A stretch of 64,000 nt of DNA from an uncultured Enterobacteriaceae bacterium. GTDB lineage: Bacteria > Pseudomonadota > Gammaproteobacteria > Enterobacterales > Enterobacteriaceae. This document shows, piece by piece, positions 9,734-20,747 of the stretch; the first letter of the stretch is position 1, and each line of letters begins with the position of its first letter. The notes below the pieces were generated by a model. The model was not told where the DNA came from, made no database searches, and saw nothing but the letters and a program-made list of their open reading frames with translations. A program made the translations under genes and the position numbers. Location: contig CANRKT010000005.1 of the NCBI GenBank assembly GCA_947631255.1, positions 1 to 64,000 on the forward strand, written 5' to 3'.

Positions 9734-12046
9734 CTACTGCATTTCAAACTGCACTGTGGCTATTTGTCCCTCTTCGTCGAGTACAAGAATTTGATAATCT
9801 CCGGAATGTTTCAGCTCCAGCGAAAGAACTGAATCATGACTTTGTGCAGGCTCACCATTCACAAACCAGAAGCGCTGACCTTGCCCACCACCCTGAGAAT
9901 AAATTTTCACCGCTAACTGCGGCTGTCCCGGCAGACGTTTTAACCTCTCGCCATTGCGTATGCCATACAGCAACAGCGGTGCTGAAGTCGCGGATAGTCT
10001 GGGGGGACAAACTGAAGAAATAAGAGGTAAACGCCGGGCACGATGTTCCACAGGTGCAAGCCAGGGTTCCAACGGCAGCGGCCAGAGAGTAATCACCTGT
10101 GGCTCGGCTCCTGGGCAATCATATGCCACCCGATAGCCTTGTTTATCCACCCAAACTCGTTGCTGTGTCCCCTGAATACTCTCCTGTCCGGGAGCCTGAA
10201 GGGTTGGCGGCTGGCTATTATCCAATAGCCAGGTCATCAGGCGACGCCGACAGTTACTGTCACCCGGCGGCAGCGACTGCCCGCCTGGCCAGCATATTTC
10301 AGCCGCACTCACACTTGGCGGACGTGAGTCAGGGGGGAGTCTTAGCTGCTGTACCCGAGAAGTGGCCTGAAGCAGATTATTGACCTGATTTAATATCGGC
10401 AACGCACTCCCCTGACCGAACTGACCCGCAGTGGGCGTTCCGTCAGGCCGGCCAACCCAAACACCTATCGTATAACGCGCATTAAGCCCTATCGCCCAGG
10501 CATCTCGGTAGCCATAACTGGTTCCTGTCTTCCAGGCCAGGGGAGCAATAGCAGGTAAAACATCATCAGCAACGGGCTGTGACTGCCCCGCCATGATCCG
10601 CCGTATTATCCAGGCTGCACCAGGTGACATTAACGCGCGTTCACGGAGTAGATCACTGGGTTGCAAACGTAATTCCGCTGCTTTTCCATGACGCGCGAAA
10701 GCACTATAGGCAGCAACCAGTTTATCAAGACGTGCTCCACCCCCTCCGAGAATTAACGAGAGATTAGGTTCACTTCCCGGTGGAAGATAAAGATTCAGGC
10801 CGATATTGCGTAGCTCCCCGGCAAAACGTTTGGGGCCATAGGCCTCAAGGACCTGGACTGCGGGCAAGTTTAAAGAACGTACTAAGGCGTCGCTCATACT
10901 CACCGGGCCGTTAAATCCACTGTCAAAATTACCAGGGCGGTACTGACTAAAATGACGGGGAATATCTTGTAATAACGAAGCGGGATGTATCAGACCATCG
11001 TCCAGCGCCAGACCAAAAATAAAAGGTTTTAATACCGAACCTGGTGAGCGAATCGCGGTGACCATATCAACATGACCAAAACGGCTACTGTCATTAATAT
11101 CTACCGAACCAATCCAGGCCTTTACTTCCATCGTGCTATGATCAACCACCAGCATCGCCAGTGATGTTCTGGCCGGTAACCTGGCCTTCGCATTCAGCGC
11201 CAGGGTTTCTAACTGACGTTGTAACGCAGCATCGATAGTCGTGGTTACCAGTGGCGACTGACTCTGCCCTGCCAGATATCGGGAGAGCAAAGGTGCCAGT
11301 TGAGGCATTTTTCTCGGTGCCAGCCAGACGGATTCTTGCAGTGACTCTTCAACTTGTTGTTCCGACCATAATCCCTGACTTGCCATGCGTCGCAATACTT
11401 TATCCCGAGCCTGCTGGGCACGTTCAGGCCAGCGGTCAGGGCGTAAACGGCTGGGCGCCTGAGGCAGAACGGCGAGCATAGCCGCTTCTGAATAACTGAG
11501 TTCTGAGGGCGCTTTTCCCAGATAGACCCAGCTGGCAGCTCCCACGCCTTGCAGAGTGCCACCAAAAGGCGCGAGGTTAAGGTAAAGCGTAAGAATTTCT
11601 GTTTTGGAATAATGCCACTCAAGCTGCAATGCCCGCCAGAACTGGCGTATTTTGCCGGTTATCGTACGAGGATGAGGTTCCAGTAAACGGGCCACTTGCA
11701 TCGTCAATGTACTGCCCCCAGAGACAATGTCCCCGTGACGGATAAACTGCCAGGCTGCCCGCAGCAGCGAAAAAGGATTAATACCGGGGTGATGCCAGAA
11801 CCAGCGATCCTCGTAGTTAATCAGCGCTTCCAGATAACGGGGAGAGACCTGTTCTGGTTGCACAGGATAACGCCAGACCCCCTCGTTATCAGCAAATCGC
11901 CATAACGGGGTTCCGTCTTGAGCCACCACCACCCGTGCCGGGCTGATGTCATGTACCGGAACCGGCCAGCGTCTGTCAGACAGCCAGAGTACAGAAATCA
12001 GCAAGGCAAGAAGCAGTGTTCCAACCCCATAGCGCCGCATTTTCAT
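9734..12046 (-). CDS. pbpC: Penicillin-binding protein 1C
   Basis: PbpC is a class A penicillin-binding protein with an N-terminal membrane anchor (about 5-22). A GT51 glycosyltransferase domain follows, with catalytic-type glutamate in NYEDRWF (E79) and GGSTLTMQVARL. The transpeptidase domain has the SxxK motif SVLK at 337-340 and a KTGTSYG box. A C-terminal BiPBP_C domain closes the protein. The length of 770 residues equals E. coli PbpC. It is only 11 bp after yfhM, whose A2M-like product is proposed to work with it in the periplasm. Confidence 0.96.
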   Translation of the reverse strand: MKMRRYGVGTLLLALLISVLWLSDRRWPVPVHDISPARVVVAQDGTPLWRFADNEGVWRYPVQPEQVSPRYLEALINYEDRWFWHHPGINPFSLLRAAWQFIRHGDIVSGGSTLTMQVARLLEPHPRTITGKIRQFWRALQLEWHYSKTEILTLYLNLAPFGGTLQGVGAASWVYLGKAPSELSYSEAAMLAVLPQAPSRLRPDRWPERAQQARDKVLRRMASQGLWSEQQVEESLQESVWLAPRKMPQLAPLLSRYLAGQSQSPLVTTTIDAALQRQLETLALNAKARLPARTSLAMLVVDHSTMEVKAWIGSVDINDSSRFGHVDMVTAIRSPGSVLKPFIFGLALDDGLIHPASLLQDIPRHFSQYRPGNFDSGFNGPVSMSDALVRSLNLPAVQVLEAYGPKRFAGELRNIGLNLYLPPGSEPNLSLILGGGGARLDKLVAAYSAFARHGKAAELRLQPSDLLRERALMSPGAAWIIRRIMAGQSQPVADDVLPAIAPLAWKTGTSYGYRDAWAIGLNARYTIGVWVGRPDGTPTAGQFGQGSALPILNQVNNLLQATSRVQQLRLPPDSRPPSVSAAEICWPGGQSLPPGDSNCRRRLMTWLLDNSQPPTLQAPGQESIQGTQQRVWVDKQGYRVAYDCPGAEPQVITLWPLPLEPWLAPVEHRARRLPLISSVCPPRLSATSAPLLLYGIRNGERLKRLPGQPQLAVKIYSQGGGQGQRFWFVNGEPAQSHDSVLSLELKHSGDYQILVLDEEGQIATVQFEMQ

Positions 12047-12057
12047 CCGTTCAACGT

Positions 12058-15000
12058 CTAAGGTTCCACTGTCAGGATCTCAGGTGTCGCTCCTGTTGCC
12101 CGCCACTGAGGGACATACATTGATTCAACTTGTGGCATAGGTACCCGATAAGTTCCCGGTGTTACAGCACGCGCCAAATACAGTAACGTCGCCGGGCTTC
12201 CACGACTCAGTGAAAGTGCCGCGACAAATCGGTCATCACGAAATTCGATATGCTGTATATCTTGCTGCTGCATCTGTTGCAACCAGGTATTCAGTTCACC
12301 CTCGGTAGCGCTGTCAGCAAGCTGGGCGCTACTGTTCGCCAGGTTCTGGTTTTCCAGTTCCAGCCCCGCAGGAAGTAAATCGACTACCAGGGCATCGGGA
12401 ACATTTCTGTCAGCCCAGACTTTCAGTTTAACGATAACCCGTTCACCACTTTTCAGTGCAGACAAAGAACGGCTGTTGCCCTCGCTATCAAGGAACTGAC
12501 GCTCAATATGCAGGATATTGGCCTGTGGTTTCGGCATCTGCTGTAAATAACCGCTAGCGTCTAACCGCAAATAAAGATTGTGATCGCCGCTATTTGTTAC
12601 CTGCAAATGCGTTAATTGTTCAGCCGTCAGATTTATCGTGCTCGGTTTGGTTGCCGCCAGCGGGTTGGCTGACAGAGAAGTTAAGGCTTGCCAGTTATTC
12701 TGTTTATTCTGCAAATTACGTCCAGCCAAGAACAGGGCGTTGGTTTCTTGTGTCGACAACCACTGCTGGCCCCAGGCCATATCCGATAACTGCAATAACA
12801 GCCGATTTTGCTGCTCCGGTAACAAGGCATACTCTTCCAGCAGACTCAATATTGCGGCCTGGTCCCGTAAGTCGCTGCCATAGTCTCCCAGCCAGACTTG
12901 CCCGCTGCTACGTGCCGTTGCGAGCCCCAGCTCCAGTACCTGCTGACTTTTAGGTTTATCTCCCATCAGTTGCAGAGCAACGCCTAACTGCACCAGTGGC
13001 AAACCACTCTTGGCCTGAGCATGGCGAGACCATAGTTCTCTTAGTGCACCCAGTGGAGCTTTTTGCTGGCGAGCCAGTACCAGTCCGGCATACGACTGCA
13101 CCGCAAACCGGCTGGCAGCGATATGATTGCTATAACGAATGTCGATAAGACTCGGATCGATAAGGTATTGCAGCAGACGTTTGTTAGCCTTATTAAGCCC
13201 CTCAGTACTGACGTTATAACCCAGCTCCGCAGCACGGACCAGGAAGTCGGTGACATAGGCCGTCAGCCAGAACTCTTCCGGCCCCGATTTATCCCACAGA
13301 CCAAAACCACCCTTGTCGTTTTGCATTTCCTGCAAACGTCCGATACCGATATCAACCGCATCACGACGCAAGGTATCACTGATACCTTTAATCCCTAACT
13401 CAGCCAGCGACATCTCATTACTATATAAAGAGGGGAAAAGTCCGCTGACGGTTTGTTCCAGACAACCATAAGGATAAGCTTTTAGCTCACGAATATAGCG
13501 CGAGAGATTGAGTGGCGGCTGGCCACTTAGCAATAACTGTCCTTCAAGCGTTGTAGGTACCAGACCAGAGATAAGCTCCGGCTCGATGGTCCAGACTTCA
13601 TCGGTTGCCAGTACCACTCCACTGTTCAGGGTTTGTGCCGGATAGGCGGGACGCACACCTATTTTCCAGCCCTTAGTAATATTCTGTCCCTGCGGCAAAG
13701 AAGAGCCACTGACGACCAGATTAAGCTCACCCGTACCAAATCCTTCCTGTGCACTCACCGGGATAAACAACGTTTTACGCTCGCCGGGTTTCAGGGTCAG
13801 TGACGGATTATCTGCCGAATCAAGCATGAGCAGCCCACTGGCTGTCAGCTTAACCTCCAGCAACTGGTTAATATCGGTCATATTACTGATATCCAGAGCC
13901 AGTCTTGAACTGTCGCCTCCCGCCATAAATCGCGGAGCTGCCAGTTCGGTAATTAACGGTGCAGCAACCACTGTCTTACCTTCAGTACTACCAAATTTAT
14001 CAGTACTCCAGGCCTGGGCCATGATTTTTAACTCACCGTTAAAATCGCCAATCGGCAGTGTGACAACCCCTTCACCATTGGAATCAAGCGTTATCGGCAA
14101 CGCTTGCTGAGCGACGATATTGACATAATTCACCGGCTTTTTACCGCCCCGGCTTAATTCATCACCTTCATCACCGTCCCCACCAAAGCGCAATGATGCC
14201 AGTCTGCCAGCCCCTTCAATCACCTGACCGTAGATATCATAAATATCCGCCCCATAGCGCTTACGACCGAAAAAGGCATCCCAAGGTGAAGGCGTTTTGT
14301 AATCAGTGATATTCAGCACACCCACATCAACAGCAGAAAGCAGGACATTTACCTGTTCAGGTAATTCTCCGTCGGTCGCAGTGACTTTCACTTTGACCTT
14401 AAGATCCTGCTCTGGCAGCATTTTAGCCGGGCTATCCAGTGTCAGCTGTAACCGCTTATCTTCATTTGCTAAAGGAAGATGCAAAATACCGACAGCACGT
14501 TTGAGCGTCGCTGCTGCCGATTTATCCCCAGGGCGAACGACAACCGCACTGATATAGATATCGTGGCGCTGCCAGCGTTTATCTATCGGTATCGCCAGAC
14601 TCATGCCTTCTTCAGGAACATCAATAGCCTGCCACCACAGCGGCCCGTCGCTGGACTCAATCAGCAAATAGCCTTTACCTGCTGCCGGAGCATTAATATT
14701 CAGATTAACGGTATCACCCGCTTTATAAGCCGGTTTATCCAGTTTTAGCATGACCCGGTCAGGGCGCATTCCCCCCTCTGTTCCGCTGTTATCCTGCCAG
14801 TCATATCCCGCCCAGAAACGGACACTGCTAATCATGCCGTTGTGTGGATCTTCAACCTCAAGGCGATAAGAGCCCCACTCTACTGGGAATGAAACTTTCC
14901 CCGTTTCCCCTTCCGCCAGGTCGAGTTGCTGTTCGGCCTCAATCAACTCTTTCTGGTCATACTGTGACAGCCAGCCATCACTTTCGCTCCAGCTCCAGTA

Positions 15001-17025
15001 ATAATCACGTCGCTCTTGTACCAGACGCACATTCAAACCATTAACTGCCGCTTTATGACCCACCCTGTCGACATAAACAATATCAAATCCAGCCAGGCTG
15101 CCTTCATCCACAAAGGGGCGAACCTGGGCAGTATCAGTCCGGTAATCGTAGATTTCCTTACTGGCAAACTGAGGACGAATCCCCGGTAACCTGGCAACAG
15201 GCCAGATGATCTGTTCCGCCCTGCGAGTCACCGGACGGCCACCTGACTCCAGCAGGCTAGCCTGTAATATCACACGCAGAGGAGACTTTGCCTCCTGCCA
15301 CTGACTTTCGGTAGTGACAATCGTCTGTCCCTCGTCATCCAGTGTGAGTTCAATCTCATCAAGATTACGTGATAAATTTTCTTCGCTGATATTACCAAAC
15401 TGGAAACCAGGCAACTGGGTAACAGCCTCACGTAATGGGCGTAAAAATAGCTGCCCCTGAAGACGATTACCTGTGGCAGGTGCGCCGTAAAGATAGCGGC
15501 CCGTTATGTCAAAATTCACGTTATCAGCAGGTAATATGGAGGTATCCTGCGCTGTCAGCTCCAGCGCCATACGCTCAGGCATAAAATCTTCAACCTGGAA
15601 TGACCAGTTTTGCAGCTGGTTATCCCCCGTATTGACACGGATCTGCCAGTGTCCCGTGCTGGCATTGTCGCTAAGACGATACGTAAACTGATAAAGACCC
15701 TCTTCAGGCTGCCATGTCTCGGTATAACTGACCTGACCATCTGGTTTCACCACTTCCAGTTTCACGGGCTGAACAGGTAAAGGCTTGCCTTCTCTGTCGC
15801 GCATCAGTCCATTAACGATAATGGTTTCGCCCGGACGATAGAGATCCCGGGGACCAAACATAAAAAACTGTTTACTGGCATCCTTGTCGCCGGCCAGATC
15901 AAACTCAGCCAGATCGAGCGCCGAACGACGAAGATCAAGCAACGTCGTCTGGCTTCCCTGATGTGCCAGCAGTAATCCATTCTCACCGGGATTATCAAAA
16001 CTCGCGTGCCCCTGTGCATCACTGACAGTCTTACCAACGGGCGCCCCCTTGCTGTCTAACAAAGTCAGCTCAACCTTGGGCTGAACGGTTCCGTTTTCCA
16101 GGCTTTGGGTAAAGATATCAAGACGGTGCTGGTAACGGTGTGCCGACAAACCAATATCACTGAGGCTAAACAGAGTCGCGGGATTGGTGTAGGCATAGTG
16201 ACCCGCTTTATTCATGATAGCCAGATAGATACCCGGCTGTTGTAAGGGGTCGATATCCGAAAGGGGTAGCAGCAGTTTTTCACGGGTATTTCGCTCAGGA
16301 TTCAGATCAAAACGCCCGGTGTACACCAGATCCGCCATTTTCAGAATATCGTCAACTTCCCAGCTACTGATTGAGCTGCGGTAACGCCATTGATTAATAA
16401 ACTGGCTCAGGGAGCGTTCTGTCACACGATAGAAATTCACGTCGACTTTATCGACGTTTAACGCCATGACAGGCAGACCTGAGATGACTTTACCGGGGAG
16501 TAGTGAACCATTGCTGGCAAAACCCACTGTGGGCTGAATATCGCGGGTGGTTATTTTTTCACTTTTCAGCTGATCAAAAGTCCTGTTATTCAGAGCCAGT
16601 AACCCTTCATTAACCGAGACGTTCAGCTCTCGGTTAGGTTCCAGATGCCGTAAATAGACGGTTTTGAGATTAGGTGACAGCTCCCAGGCGCCATCCAGAG
16701 CCCCCTGGGTTTTATCCGTCACTTTTAGTCCACGGCGAAAATCCTGATTCGGGTCAAGAGGAATGGAAAAAGTCAGCGACAGTGTACTGGCTCCCTCGAG
16801 CTGTACTTCAGAGACATCCAGTAAAGTGAATAGCTTACCTACAGACTGCTGACGTAAGACGTCGAGTTCATCAGCACTGAGTTTATTGCTGGCGGTCTTT
16901 GGCTGTTCAATGTTTTTGGCGGTTTCCAGCGGAGGCTCGGGTTGTTTTTTATTATCGTCACAGCCTGACAGCACGAACATGCTGCCAAGGAGTATGAGTA
17001 AACTGATAAGGAGTGTCTGTTTCAT
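12058..17025 (-). CDS. yfhM: Alpha-2-macroglobulin-like lipoprotein YfhM (ECAM)
   Basis: This is a large periplasmic protein of the bacterial alpha-2-macroglobulin family, thought to trap foreign proteases and guard the cell envelope together with PBP1C. The lipoprotein signal ends in VLSGC with the lipid cysteine at residue 22. The thioester motif CLEQ is present, with its cysteine at residue 1188 inside YPYGCLEQTVSG, so this is a thioester-bearing rather than thioester-less paralogue. The length of 1655 residues compares with 1653 in E. coli. The upstream 278 bp are shared with the divergent sseA gene. Confidence 0.96.
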   Translation of the reverse strand: MKQTLLISLLILLGSMFVLSGCDDNKKQPEPPLETAKNIEQPKTASNKLSADELDVLRQQSVGKLFTLLDVSEVQLEGASTLSLTFSIPLDPNQDFRRGLKVTDKTQGALDGAWELSPNLKTVYLRHLEPNRELNVSVNEGLLALNNRTFDQLKSEKITTRDIQPTVGFASNGSLLPGKVISGLPVMALNVDKVDVNFYRVTERSLSQFINQWRYRSSISSWEVDDILKMADLVYTGRFDLNPERNTREKLLLPLSDIDPLQQPGIYLAIMNKAGHYAYTNPATLFSLSDIGLSAHRYQHRLDIFTQSLENGTVQPKVELTLLDSKGAPVGKTVSDAQGHASFDNPGENGLLLAHQGSQTTLLDLRRSALDLAEFDLAGDKDASKQFFMFGPRDLYRPGETIIVNGLMRDREGKPLPVQPVKLEVVKPDGQVSYTETWQPEEGLYQFTYRLSDNASTGHWQIRVNTGDNQLQNWSFQVEDFMPERMALELTAQDTSILPADNVNFDITGRYLYGAPATGNRLQGQLFLRPLREAVTQLPGFQFGNISEENLSRNLDEIELTLDDEGQTIVTTESQWQEAKSPLRVILQASLLESGGRPVTRRAEQIIWPVARLPGIRPQFASKEIYDYRTDTAQVRPFVDEGSLAGFDIVYVDRVGHKAAVNGLNVRLVQERRDYYWSWSESDGWLSQYDQKELIEAEQQLDLAEGETGKVSFPVEWGSYRLEVEDPHNGMISSVRFWAGYDWQDNSGTEGGMRPDRVMLKLDKPAYKAGDTVNLNINAPAAGKGYLLIESSDGPLWWQAIDVPEEGMSLAIPIDKRWQRHDIYISAVVVRPGDKSAAATLKRAVGILHLPLANEDKRLQLTLDSPAKMLPEQDLKVKVKVTATDGELPEQVNVLLSAVDVGVLNITDYKTPSPWDAFFGRKRYGADIYDIYGQVIEGAGRLASLRFGGDGDEGDELSRGGKKPVNYVNIVAQQALPITLDSNGEGVVTLPIGDFNGELKIMAQAWSTDKFGSTEGKTVVAAPLITELAAPRFMAGGDSSRLALDISNMTDINQLLEVKLTASGLLMLDSADNPSLTLKPGERKTLFIPVSAQEGFGTGELNLVVSGSSLPQGQNITKGWKIGVRPAYPAQTLNSGVVLATDEVWTIEPELISGLVPTTLEGQLLLSGQPPLNLSRYIRELKAYPYGCLEQTVSGLFPSLYSNEMSLAELGIKGISDTLRRDAVDIGIGRLQEMQNDKGGFGLWDKSGPEEFWLTAYVTDFLVRAAELGYNVSTEGLNKANKRLLQYLIDPSLIDIRYSNHIAASRFAVQSYAGLVLARQQKAPLGALRELWSRHAQAKSGLPLVQLGVALQLMGDKPKSQQVLELGLATARSSGQVWLGDYGSDLRDQAAILSLLEEYALLPEQQNRLLLQLSDMAWGQQWLSTQETNALFLAGRNLQNKQNNWQALTSLSANPLAATKPSTINLTAEQLTHLQVTNSGDHNLYLRLDASGYLQQMPKPQANILHIERQFLDSEGNSRSLSALKSGERVIVKLKVWADRNVPDALVVDLLPAGLELENQNLANSSAQLADSATEGELNTWLQQMQQQDIQHIEFRDDRFVAALSLSRGSPATLLYLARAVTPGTYRVPMPQVESMYVPQWRATGATPEILTVEP

Positions 17026-17303
17026 TATTTATCCTAGTCTCACTGCCACGATAATGACCGATATTCGTAGAGTTACACACTCTACAGTATGGTAGACATA
17101 TTCATCAAAACACTGTCAAAAAATGTGTCTTCTACGTTAAAAATTAACAGCATGACTACTGACTTGCTGATCTGAATCAAGTATTACAGGATATATGATT
17201 AGATTTTAAGAGTTATCTCGCACCCCGGACGTGGGCGACTTGTCGAATGCCAGAAAAACGCTGACAATCATTTTTTAGTTGATGAAACGGAGGCTCCCCC
17301 ACC

Positions 17304-18152
17304 ATGTCCACCTCTTTCTTCGTCGCGGGCGACTGGCTTGCAGAACATATTAACGATCCCCGAATTCAGATTCTCGACGCACGTATGGCACCGCCTTCAA
17401 GCGCTGATGTACTCCGTGATATTCCTGCCGAGTACCTTGCCGGACATATTCCGGGCGCTATTTTATTTGATATTGAAGCCCTCTCTGACCATAACAGTCC
17501 GCTTCCGCATATGATGCCCCGCCCTGAAGCTTTCGCTGTGGCTATGCGCGAGCTGGGGATCCATCATGATAAACACCTGGTCATTTATGATGACGGAAAT
17601 TTATTTTCTGCCCCACGAGCCTGGTGGATGCTGAAAAGCTTTGGCGTTGAGAATGTCTCTATCCTGGCGGGTGGCTTAAAACGCTGGCAAGGGGAAAACT
17701 ACGCGCTTGAGCAAGGTGAAGCGGTTGTCACTGACAGTGAGTTCGAGGTCAGTTTTGATCCTGAAGTAATTAAACGCCTGACTGATGTATTGCTCGTCAG
17801 CCACGAAGGAACGGCACAATTAGTGGATGCCCGTCCAGCAGCACGTTTTAATGCCCTGGTTGATGAACCACGCCCCGGTCTTAAACGTGGCCATATCCCA
17901 GGAGCGATTAATGTGCCCTGGACTGATGTGGTAGAAAATGGTCAGCTTAAAACGGTTGATGAACTCACCGAGATTTTTCAGCGCCAAGGCATCGATTTTG
18001 AAAAACCGGTTATTGTCAGCTGTGGCTCTGGTGTCACTGCCGCAGTGGTGGTACTGGCACTGGCAACATTGAATGCCAGTGATGTCTCAATTTATGACGG
18101 TTCATGGAGTGAATGGGGTTCACGCTCCGACTTACCCATTGAACCTGAGTGA
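17304..18152 (+). CDS. sseA: 3-mercaptopyruvate sulfurtransferase
   Basis: SseA is a cytoplasmic two-domain rhodanese-type enzyme that transfers sulfur from 3-mercaptopyruvate to cyanide or other thiophiles. The active-site loop CGSGVTA has its cysteine at residue 240; the loop type distinguishes it from thiosulfate sulfurtransferases. The N-terminal inactive rhodanese domain carries GHIPGAI, repeated in the C-terminal domain as GHIPGAI. The length is 282 residues against 281 in E. coli. A GGAGG ribosome site lies 10 bp before the ATG. It is divergent from yfhM and convergent with sseB. Confidence 0.96.
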   Translation: MSTSFFVAGDWLAEHINDPRIQILDARMAPPSSADVLRDIPAEYLAGHIPGAILFDIEALSDHNSPLPHMMPRPEAFAVAMRELGIHHDKHLVIYDDGNLFSAPRAWWMLKSFGVENVSILAGGLKRWQGENYALEQGEAVVTDSEFEVSFDPEVIKRLTDVLLVSHEGTAQLVDARPAARFNALVDEPRPGLKRGHIPGAINVPWTDVVENGQLKTVDELTEIFQRQGIDFEKPVIVSCGSGVTAAVVVLALATLNASDVSIYDGSWSEWGSRSDLPIEPE

Positions 18153-18178
18153 GCTGAATACCCCCTCGTTAAAATGAC

Positions 18179-18210
18179 AACAGCCAGACAAATCGCTTTC
18201 TCTGGCTGTT
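18179..18210 (-). terminator. Hairpin between sseA and sseB
   Basis: A 10-bp perfect stem AACAGCCAGA/TCTGGCTGTT with a 12-base loop lies in the 85-bp gap between two convergent genes. T-richness follows on the minus side (TCATTTTAACG). It may serve both genes. Confidence 0.55.
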
Positions 18211-18237
18211 AACTGATAACCGCTGAACGGGCTGCTA

Positions 18238-19020
18238 TCAGATAATTCGATTGTTTTTAAAATCACGCAGGAAACTGCCCCAGCGACGTTCATAGAAGGG
18301 GGTAATATGCGCAATCATAAAGTGACTGATCCCCTTCTCGCCTTCCACTACCTGGCAGATATCAATCGGTTCATCACCTGCTAGCGTATCCGTTGCCACG
18401 CTCCCGGTCTGACGAATAATCACGTCAATATCAGCATCCGCTTCGATACCGATTAACAGGTTCGGTTGTTCATCCGCATTTTCTTTTAGCGAGCACAGGA
18501 AAGCACGTTTAACATTTTTGAGATTTTTAAACAGCGTTGTCAGAGAGTCGACCATTTGAGCCGGTGGCTCAGCCACTTCCGATAGCAGCAGCGAAACGCC
18601 GCCTTCCAGTACTTCTTGCTGGGTTAAGGCATCACCAGAGGGACTTAGCAGGTGGCTGATTTCATTGGGAGTGAACTCTTTACCTGTTGGCAGTCTGGCA
18701 TTTAAAAATAACGTGTTGCCGAGCGTGATTTCAAACAAGGTCCGAACAGGCATAACGACAAAGGACTGCTCATCAGTCACAGCGCGCTGTAACGCTTCCA
18801 GTGAAGTAAAAAAAGGGATCGCTGAGGTATTATCGTCTTTTTCCCAGTGCTGTAACTCTACTGAGCTACTGGCATCTATCGCCTCACCTTCGGTTGCTTT
18901 ACCGGGTACCCAGACGGTAGAGTCCATCAGTACCTGAAAAAAGGCAGGACGATGAGCCGCCTCAGTAGCCGCTTGTTCGAGCAGTGTTTCAAGTTCGTTT
19001 TTTGTTTCTGATTCTGACAT
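18238..19020 (-). CDS. sseB: SseB family protein
   Basis: This is the enterobacterial SseB protein (serine sensitivity enhancing). It has an N-terminal SseB domain and a C-terminal extension, and its biochemical role is not established. Visible family segments are FFTSLEALQRAV, LPTGKEF and FYERRWGSFLRDFKNNRII. An ATG further upstream (19074) would add 18 residues but lacks a ribosome site. The ATG at 19020 gives MSESETKNELETLLEQ and 260 residues, matching the E. coli protein (258). It is 66 bp downstream of pepB. Confidence 0.93.
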   Translation of the reverse strand: MSESETKNELETLLEQAATEAAHRPAFFQVLMDSTVWVPGKATEGEAIDASSSVELQHWEKDDNTSAIPFFTSLEALQRAVTDEQSFVVMPVRTLFEITLGNTLFLNARLPTGKEFTPNEISHLLSPSGDALTQQEVLEGGVSLLLSEVAEPPAQMVDSLTTLFKNLKNVKRAFLCSLKENADEQPNLLIGIEADADIDVIIRQTGSVATDTLAGDEPIDICQVVEGEKGISHFMIAHITPFYERRWGSFLRDFKNNRII

Positions 19021-19086
19021 GGTGATCCCGAGAGCAGCGTTTATGGTCTTCAGAAATTCTCTCCTGAAGGCCATAAAGAAAGGTGA

Positions 19087-20370
19087 TTAACTCAGTAATA
19101 AATTCGCGATAGAACGAACACCTAAACCAGTGGCACCCGCCGACCATTGCTCAACCCCGCTTTTACGGTAAGTTGCAGAACAGTCGATATGCAGCCAGCC
19201 CTGACGGTAGTTTTCTACAAAGTGAGACAGGAAACCTGCCGCTGTGCTTGCTCCAGCAGGACAGGCCGCACCAGCAATGTTGTTCAGTTCAGCAAAATTA
19301 GAGGGCAGCTGGTGACGGTGGAATTCGGCCAGCGGCAGACGCCAGAATGGCTCATGCTCTTGCTCAGCACTGGCTAACAGACGACCCGCCAGCTTATCGT
19401 CAAAACTGAACAGGGCATGGTAATCATTACCCAGCGCTGTTTTTGCCGCACCCGTCAGGGTAGCGCAGTCAATAATCAGTTCAGGTTTTTGTGCTGAAGC
19501 ATCGATTAAGCCATCTGCCAGTACCAGACGTCCCTCGGCATCGGTATTCATGACTTCAACCGTTTTTCCGTTGCGGTAAGTAATGATATCGCCAAGTTTA
19601 AAGGCATTACCACTGACCATATTGTCAGCACAGCACAGATAGAGTTTAACGCGTTTGTTTAAACCACGGGTGATGGCAAAAGCCAGTGCACCTGTTATCG
19701 TCGCGGCACCGCCCATATCGGACTTCATTGAGTCCATAAATGCGCTTTGCTTAAGGCTGTAGCCGCCAGTATCAAAGGTGATCCCTTTTCCAACCAGACA
19801 TGCGTAGACAGGAGCATCCGGGTTTCCGGTTGGGTTATAGTCTAATGCCAGCAGCACCGGAGCACGATCCGATCCGCGGCCCACAGTATGGATCCCCATG
19901 TAATTCTGCTCACGAAGATCTTCACCTTTCGTTATGCGGTAAGAGATATGGTCGCCTGCCACAGCACAAAGCAGGTCGATTGCACGTGAGGCAAGACGCC
20001 CTGGGCTCAGTTCTTCTGCTGGCATATTGATAGTATGGCGAACCCAATCGATAACTTGCAGGCGGTTATTCAGCTCGGTTTGCTGCTCTTCGCTCAGTAC
20101 CGCCCAGTCAACTTTACCGGTGTTTTTGGGTGCCCGGTAGCCTTGCCAGAATGCCCAGCTTTTTTCTACATCCCAGCCATCACCCGCTAACTCGACATGC
20201 TTGATGCCTTGTCCGTCAATTTTACGTCCTGCACGCTGAATGCTGTCTAAGTTGTCGTTTTCCGTCAGGTGCAGTGTAATGCCTTCATTATTAATACTGT
20301 ACAGCGCTTTCTTGCCCCAGCGTGCATCCGCAGGCTGTGTAGAAAGTGTGATTTTCATGGCTTCTGTCAT
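19087..20370 (-). CDS. pepB: Aminopeptidase B (M17 family)
   Basis: PepB is a cytoplasmic leucyl-aminopeptidase-type metallopeptidase that needs two divalent metal ions. Metal and catalytic motifs are visible in order: [24 protein letters not shown] and [13 protein letters not shown], the last being the M17 signature. The open frame reaches 20400. The ATG at 20370 follows GGATAAGAAA and gives [12 protein letters not shown] and 427 residues, equal to E. coli PepB. The gene follows the isc operon terminator, so it is probably transcribed from its own promoter within the 165-bp gap. Confidence 0.96.
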   Translation of the reverse strand: MTEAMKITLSTQPADARWGKKALYSINNEGITLHLTENDNLDSIQRAGRKIDGQGIKHVELAGDGWDVEKSWAFWQGYRAPKNTGKVDWAVLSEEQQTELNNRLQVIDWVRHTINMPAEELSPGRLASRAIDLLCAVAGDHISYRITKGEDLREQNYMGIHTVGRGSDRAPVLLALDYNPTGNPDAPVYACLVGKGITFDTGGYSLKQSAFMDSMKSDMGGAATITGALAFAITRGLNKRVKLYLCCADNMVSGNAFKLGDIITYRNGKTVEVMNTDAEGRLVLADGLIDASAQKPELIIDCATLTGAAKTALGNDYHALFSFDDKLAGRLLASAEQEHEPFWRLPLAEFHRHQLPSNFAELNNIAGAACPAGASTAAGFLSHFVENYRQGWLHIDCSATYRKSGVEQWSAGATGLGVRSIANLLLS

Positions 20371-20397
20371 TTTCTTATCCTTTTCGTTCGGTACCGC

Positions 20398-20429
20398 CAA
20401 TAAAAATGGGCCGCCACAGGCAGCCCATT
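20398..20429 (-). terminator. isc operon terminator
   Basis: On the minus strand AATGGGC-TGCC pairs with GGCG-GCCCATT (11 bp with one G-U pair, 3-base loop) and is followed by TTTTATT. It lies 107 bp past the iscX stop and ends just before pepB. It is the only strong terminator-like structure between iscR and pepB. Confidence 0.8.
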
Positions 20430-20535
20430 ATTGACAGTTCAGAGAGAAAATCAAATTCCCTCTTTATGATTAAGGGCATAAATTAATCCGCGGGCTATCC
20501 GGGTTTATTTACGGCCTTAACAGAATACAGAACTT

Positions 20536-20736
20536 TTATTGCGCTTCGTCTAGCCATACCAATAAAATTGCTTCGAGTATTTTTTCACTGGAAGCATCTG
20601 GCTGGTCGTCAAAATCTTCCAGCTCACAAATCCATTGGTGCATATCGGTAAAGCGCACTGTTGTCGGATCTACATCCGGACGGCTGTCATACAGTGCTTC
20701 ACCAATTTCACGGCTATCGGTCCATTTTAATCCCAT
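20536..20736 (-). CDS. iscX: Fe-S assembly protein IscX
   Basis: IscX is a small acidic protein that binds iron and IscS and modulates the rate of cluster assembly. The 66 residues equal E. coli IscX. They begin [17 protein letters not shown] and contain the conserved [14 protein letters not shown] segment. It is the last gene of the isc operon, 11 bp after fdx, with the operon terminator downstream. Confidence 0.96.
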   Translation of the reverse strand: MGLKWTDSREIGEALYDSRPDVDPTTVRFTDMHQWICELEDFDDQPDASSEKILEAILLVWLDEAQ

Positions 20737-20747
20737 AGTCGCCTCTG